6,327 bases of DNA, from assembly GCA_938014945.1 (NCBI GenBank), contig CALLQH010000253.1, positions 1-6,327 on the forward strand. The letters run 5' to 3'. Both the position numbers and the translations under genes were made by a program. Below, in pieces: positions 6,000 through 6,327 of the stretch. Position 1 is the stretch's first letter. Each line of letters opens with the position of its first letter. The DNA is from an uncultured bacterium. Lineage in GTDB: Bacteria > Pseudomonadota > Alphaproteobacteria > SP197. Below the pieces are notes generated by a model. It saw only the letters and a list, made by a program, of their open reading frames with translations, did not search any database and was not told the origin of the DNA.

Positions 6000-6327
6000 A
6001 TGGAACACGTCACCAAACGTGCGACTGTTGTTCGTGGCGCAGACGGACAACTCTATGAGATTCATGCCGATGCTTGTGTGACCCTTGTCGAGACGCCGAC
6101 CGCTTCGGTCGCGTTCGACGGTCCCGCGATCGGCAGCCAGGCGGGAGGCGACTACGCTTCCGGCCGCATGATGATCGAGGCCGGTGAGGACTATGCCTCG
6201 GGCCGCATGATGATCGAGGCGGGCGAGGATTACGCTTCGGGCCGCATGATGATCGAGGCGGGCGAGGATTACGCCTCGGGCCGCATGATGATCGAGGCGG
6301 GCGAGGATTACGCTTCGGGCCGCATGA
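6000..6327 (+). CDS. Tandem-repeat protein of unknown function, 3' end outside window
   Basis: The reading frame is open from the ATG at 6000 to the window edge (109 full codons). I do not recognise the family. Residues 1-50 form a unique N-terminal part that starts MEHVTKRATVVRGADGQLY, contains the only visible cysteine (Cys26) and ends in GSQAGG. From Asp51 the protein consists of a 13-residue unit, DYASGRMMIEAGE, present four times in full (51-102) plus a fifth copy cut off by the window at Met109. Each unit is acidic overall (three acidic residues, one Arg) and has one Tyr, one Ser and a Met pair. No signal peptide or membrane span is visible. A very strong ribosome site, a leader hairpin and a perfect CRP-like site precede it. 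It could be a repetitive structural or disordered protein, or a multi-core precursor peptide with a leader followed by repeated cores; the downstream genes needed to decide are missing. The final ATGA letters are not an in-frame stop. Confidence 0.8.
   Translation, partial: MEHVTKRATVVRGADGQLYEIHADACVTLVETPTASVAFDGPAIGSQAGGDYASGRMMIEAGEDYASGRMMIEAGEDYASGRMMIEAGEDYASGRMMIEAGEDYASGRM
6150..6327 (+). repeat. 39-base in-frame tandem repeat (four full units and a partial fifth)
   Basis: Units begin at 6150, 6189, 6228, 6267 and 6306, each encoding DYASGRMMIEAGE. Adjacent full units differ at 5, 3 and 1 bases from left to right, and every visible difference is synonymous. The leftmost copy is the most diverged and the inner copies are nearly identical, as expected if recent duplication or conversion spread through the right-hand part. 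The array continues beyond the window, so the copy number is unknown. Confidence 0.97.

Noticed and set aside
6324..6327. Apparent TGA stop at the last bases of the window
   Set aside because: It is out of frame with the repeat gene; the in-frame reading is CGC-ATG-A.., the start of another Met codon as in the earlier units.
6150..6327. CRISPR array or RTX/pentapeptide repeats
   Set aside because: The repeats are contiguous with no spacers, lie in an open frame with strong codon structure, and do not fit the GGxGxDxUx or A(D/N)LxX patterns.

Overview
The window is GC-rich DNA, densely coding on both strands, and looks like an alphaproteobacterial chromosome, possibly Rhodospirillales-like. 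That placement is inferred from base composition and codon use and from a DUF309 protein with the proline-rich N-terminal extension I associate with this class. There is no phage, transposon, tRNA, rRNA or CRISPR signal.

Left part (2-1629). The 3' end of an M24-family metallopeptidase gene is followed 38 bases later by a complete short-chain dehydrogenase/reductase (SDR) gene, which looks like a small catabolic operon running rightward. A small gene for a single-span membrane protein converges on the SDR gene with only 6 bases between the stop codons.

Middle part (1630-2703). A spacer of about 300 bases holds only inverted repeats. It is followed by a leftward DUF309 gene with a recognisable sigma-70-type promoter. 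A CRP-like palindrome sits across that promoter's predicted start point, inside the divergent intergenic region shared with the next gene.

Right part (2704-6327). A large rightward gene encodes a 1058-residue signalling protein: a class III nucleotide-cyclase homology domain, a STAND/AAA-type ATPase and a long TPR array. The cyclase domain keeps both metal aspartates but has lost several other catalytic residues. After a terminator-like hairpin comes a second, perfect CRP-type site (TGTGA-N6-TCACA). Next is a leader that can fold to pair with the ribosome binding site. Last is a gene for an unrecognised protein made of 13-residue tandem repeats (DYASGRMMIEAGE), which runs off the window edge. 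The repeat copies differ only by synonymous changes in the visible part.

The most interesting element is the right-hand module: a cyclase-like STAND-TPR sensor flanked by two near-identical CRP-like sites, next to a repeat protein that may be controlled at both transcription and translation. That these parts form one system is inference from position. The repeat gene's downstream partners, which would help most, lie outside the window.
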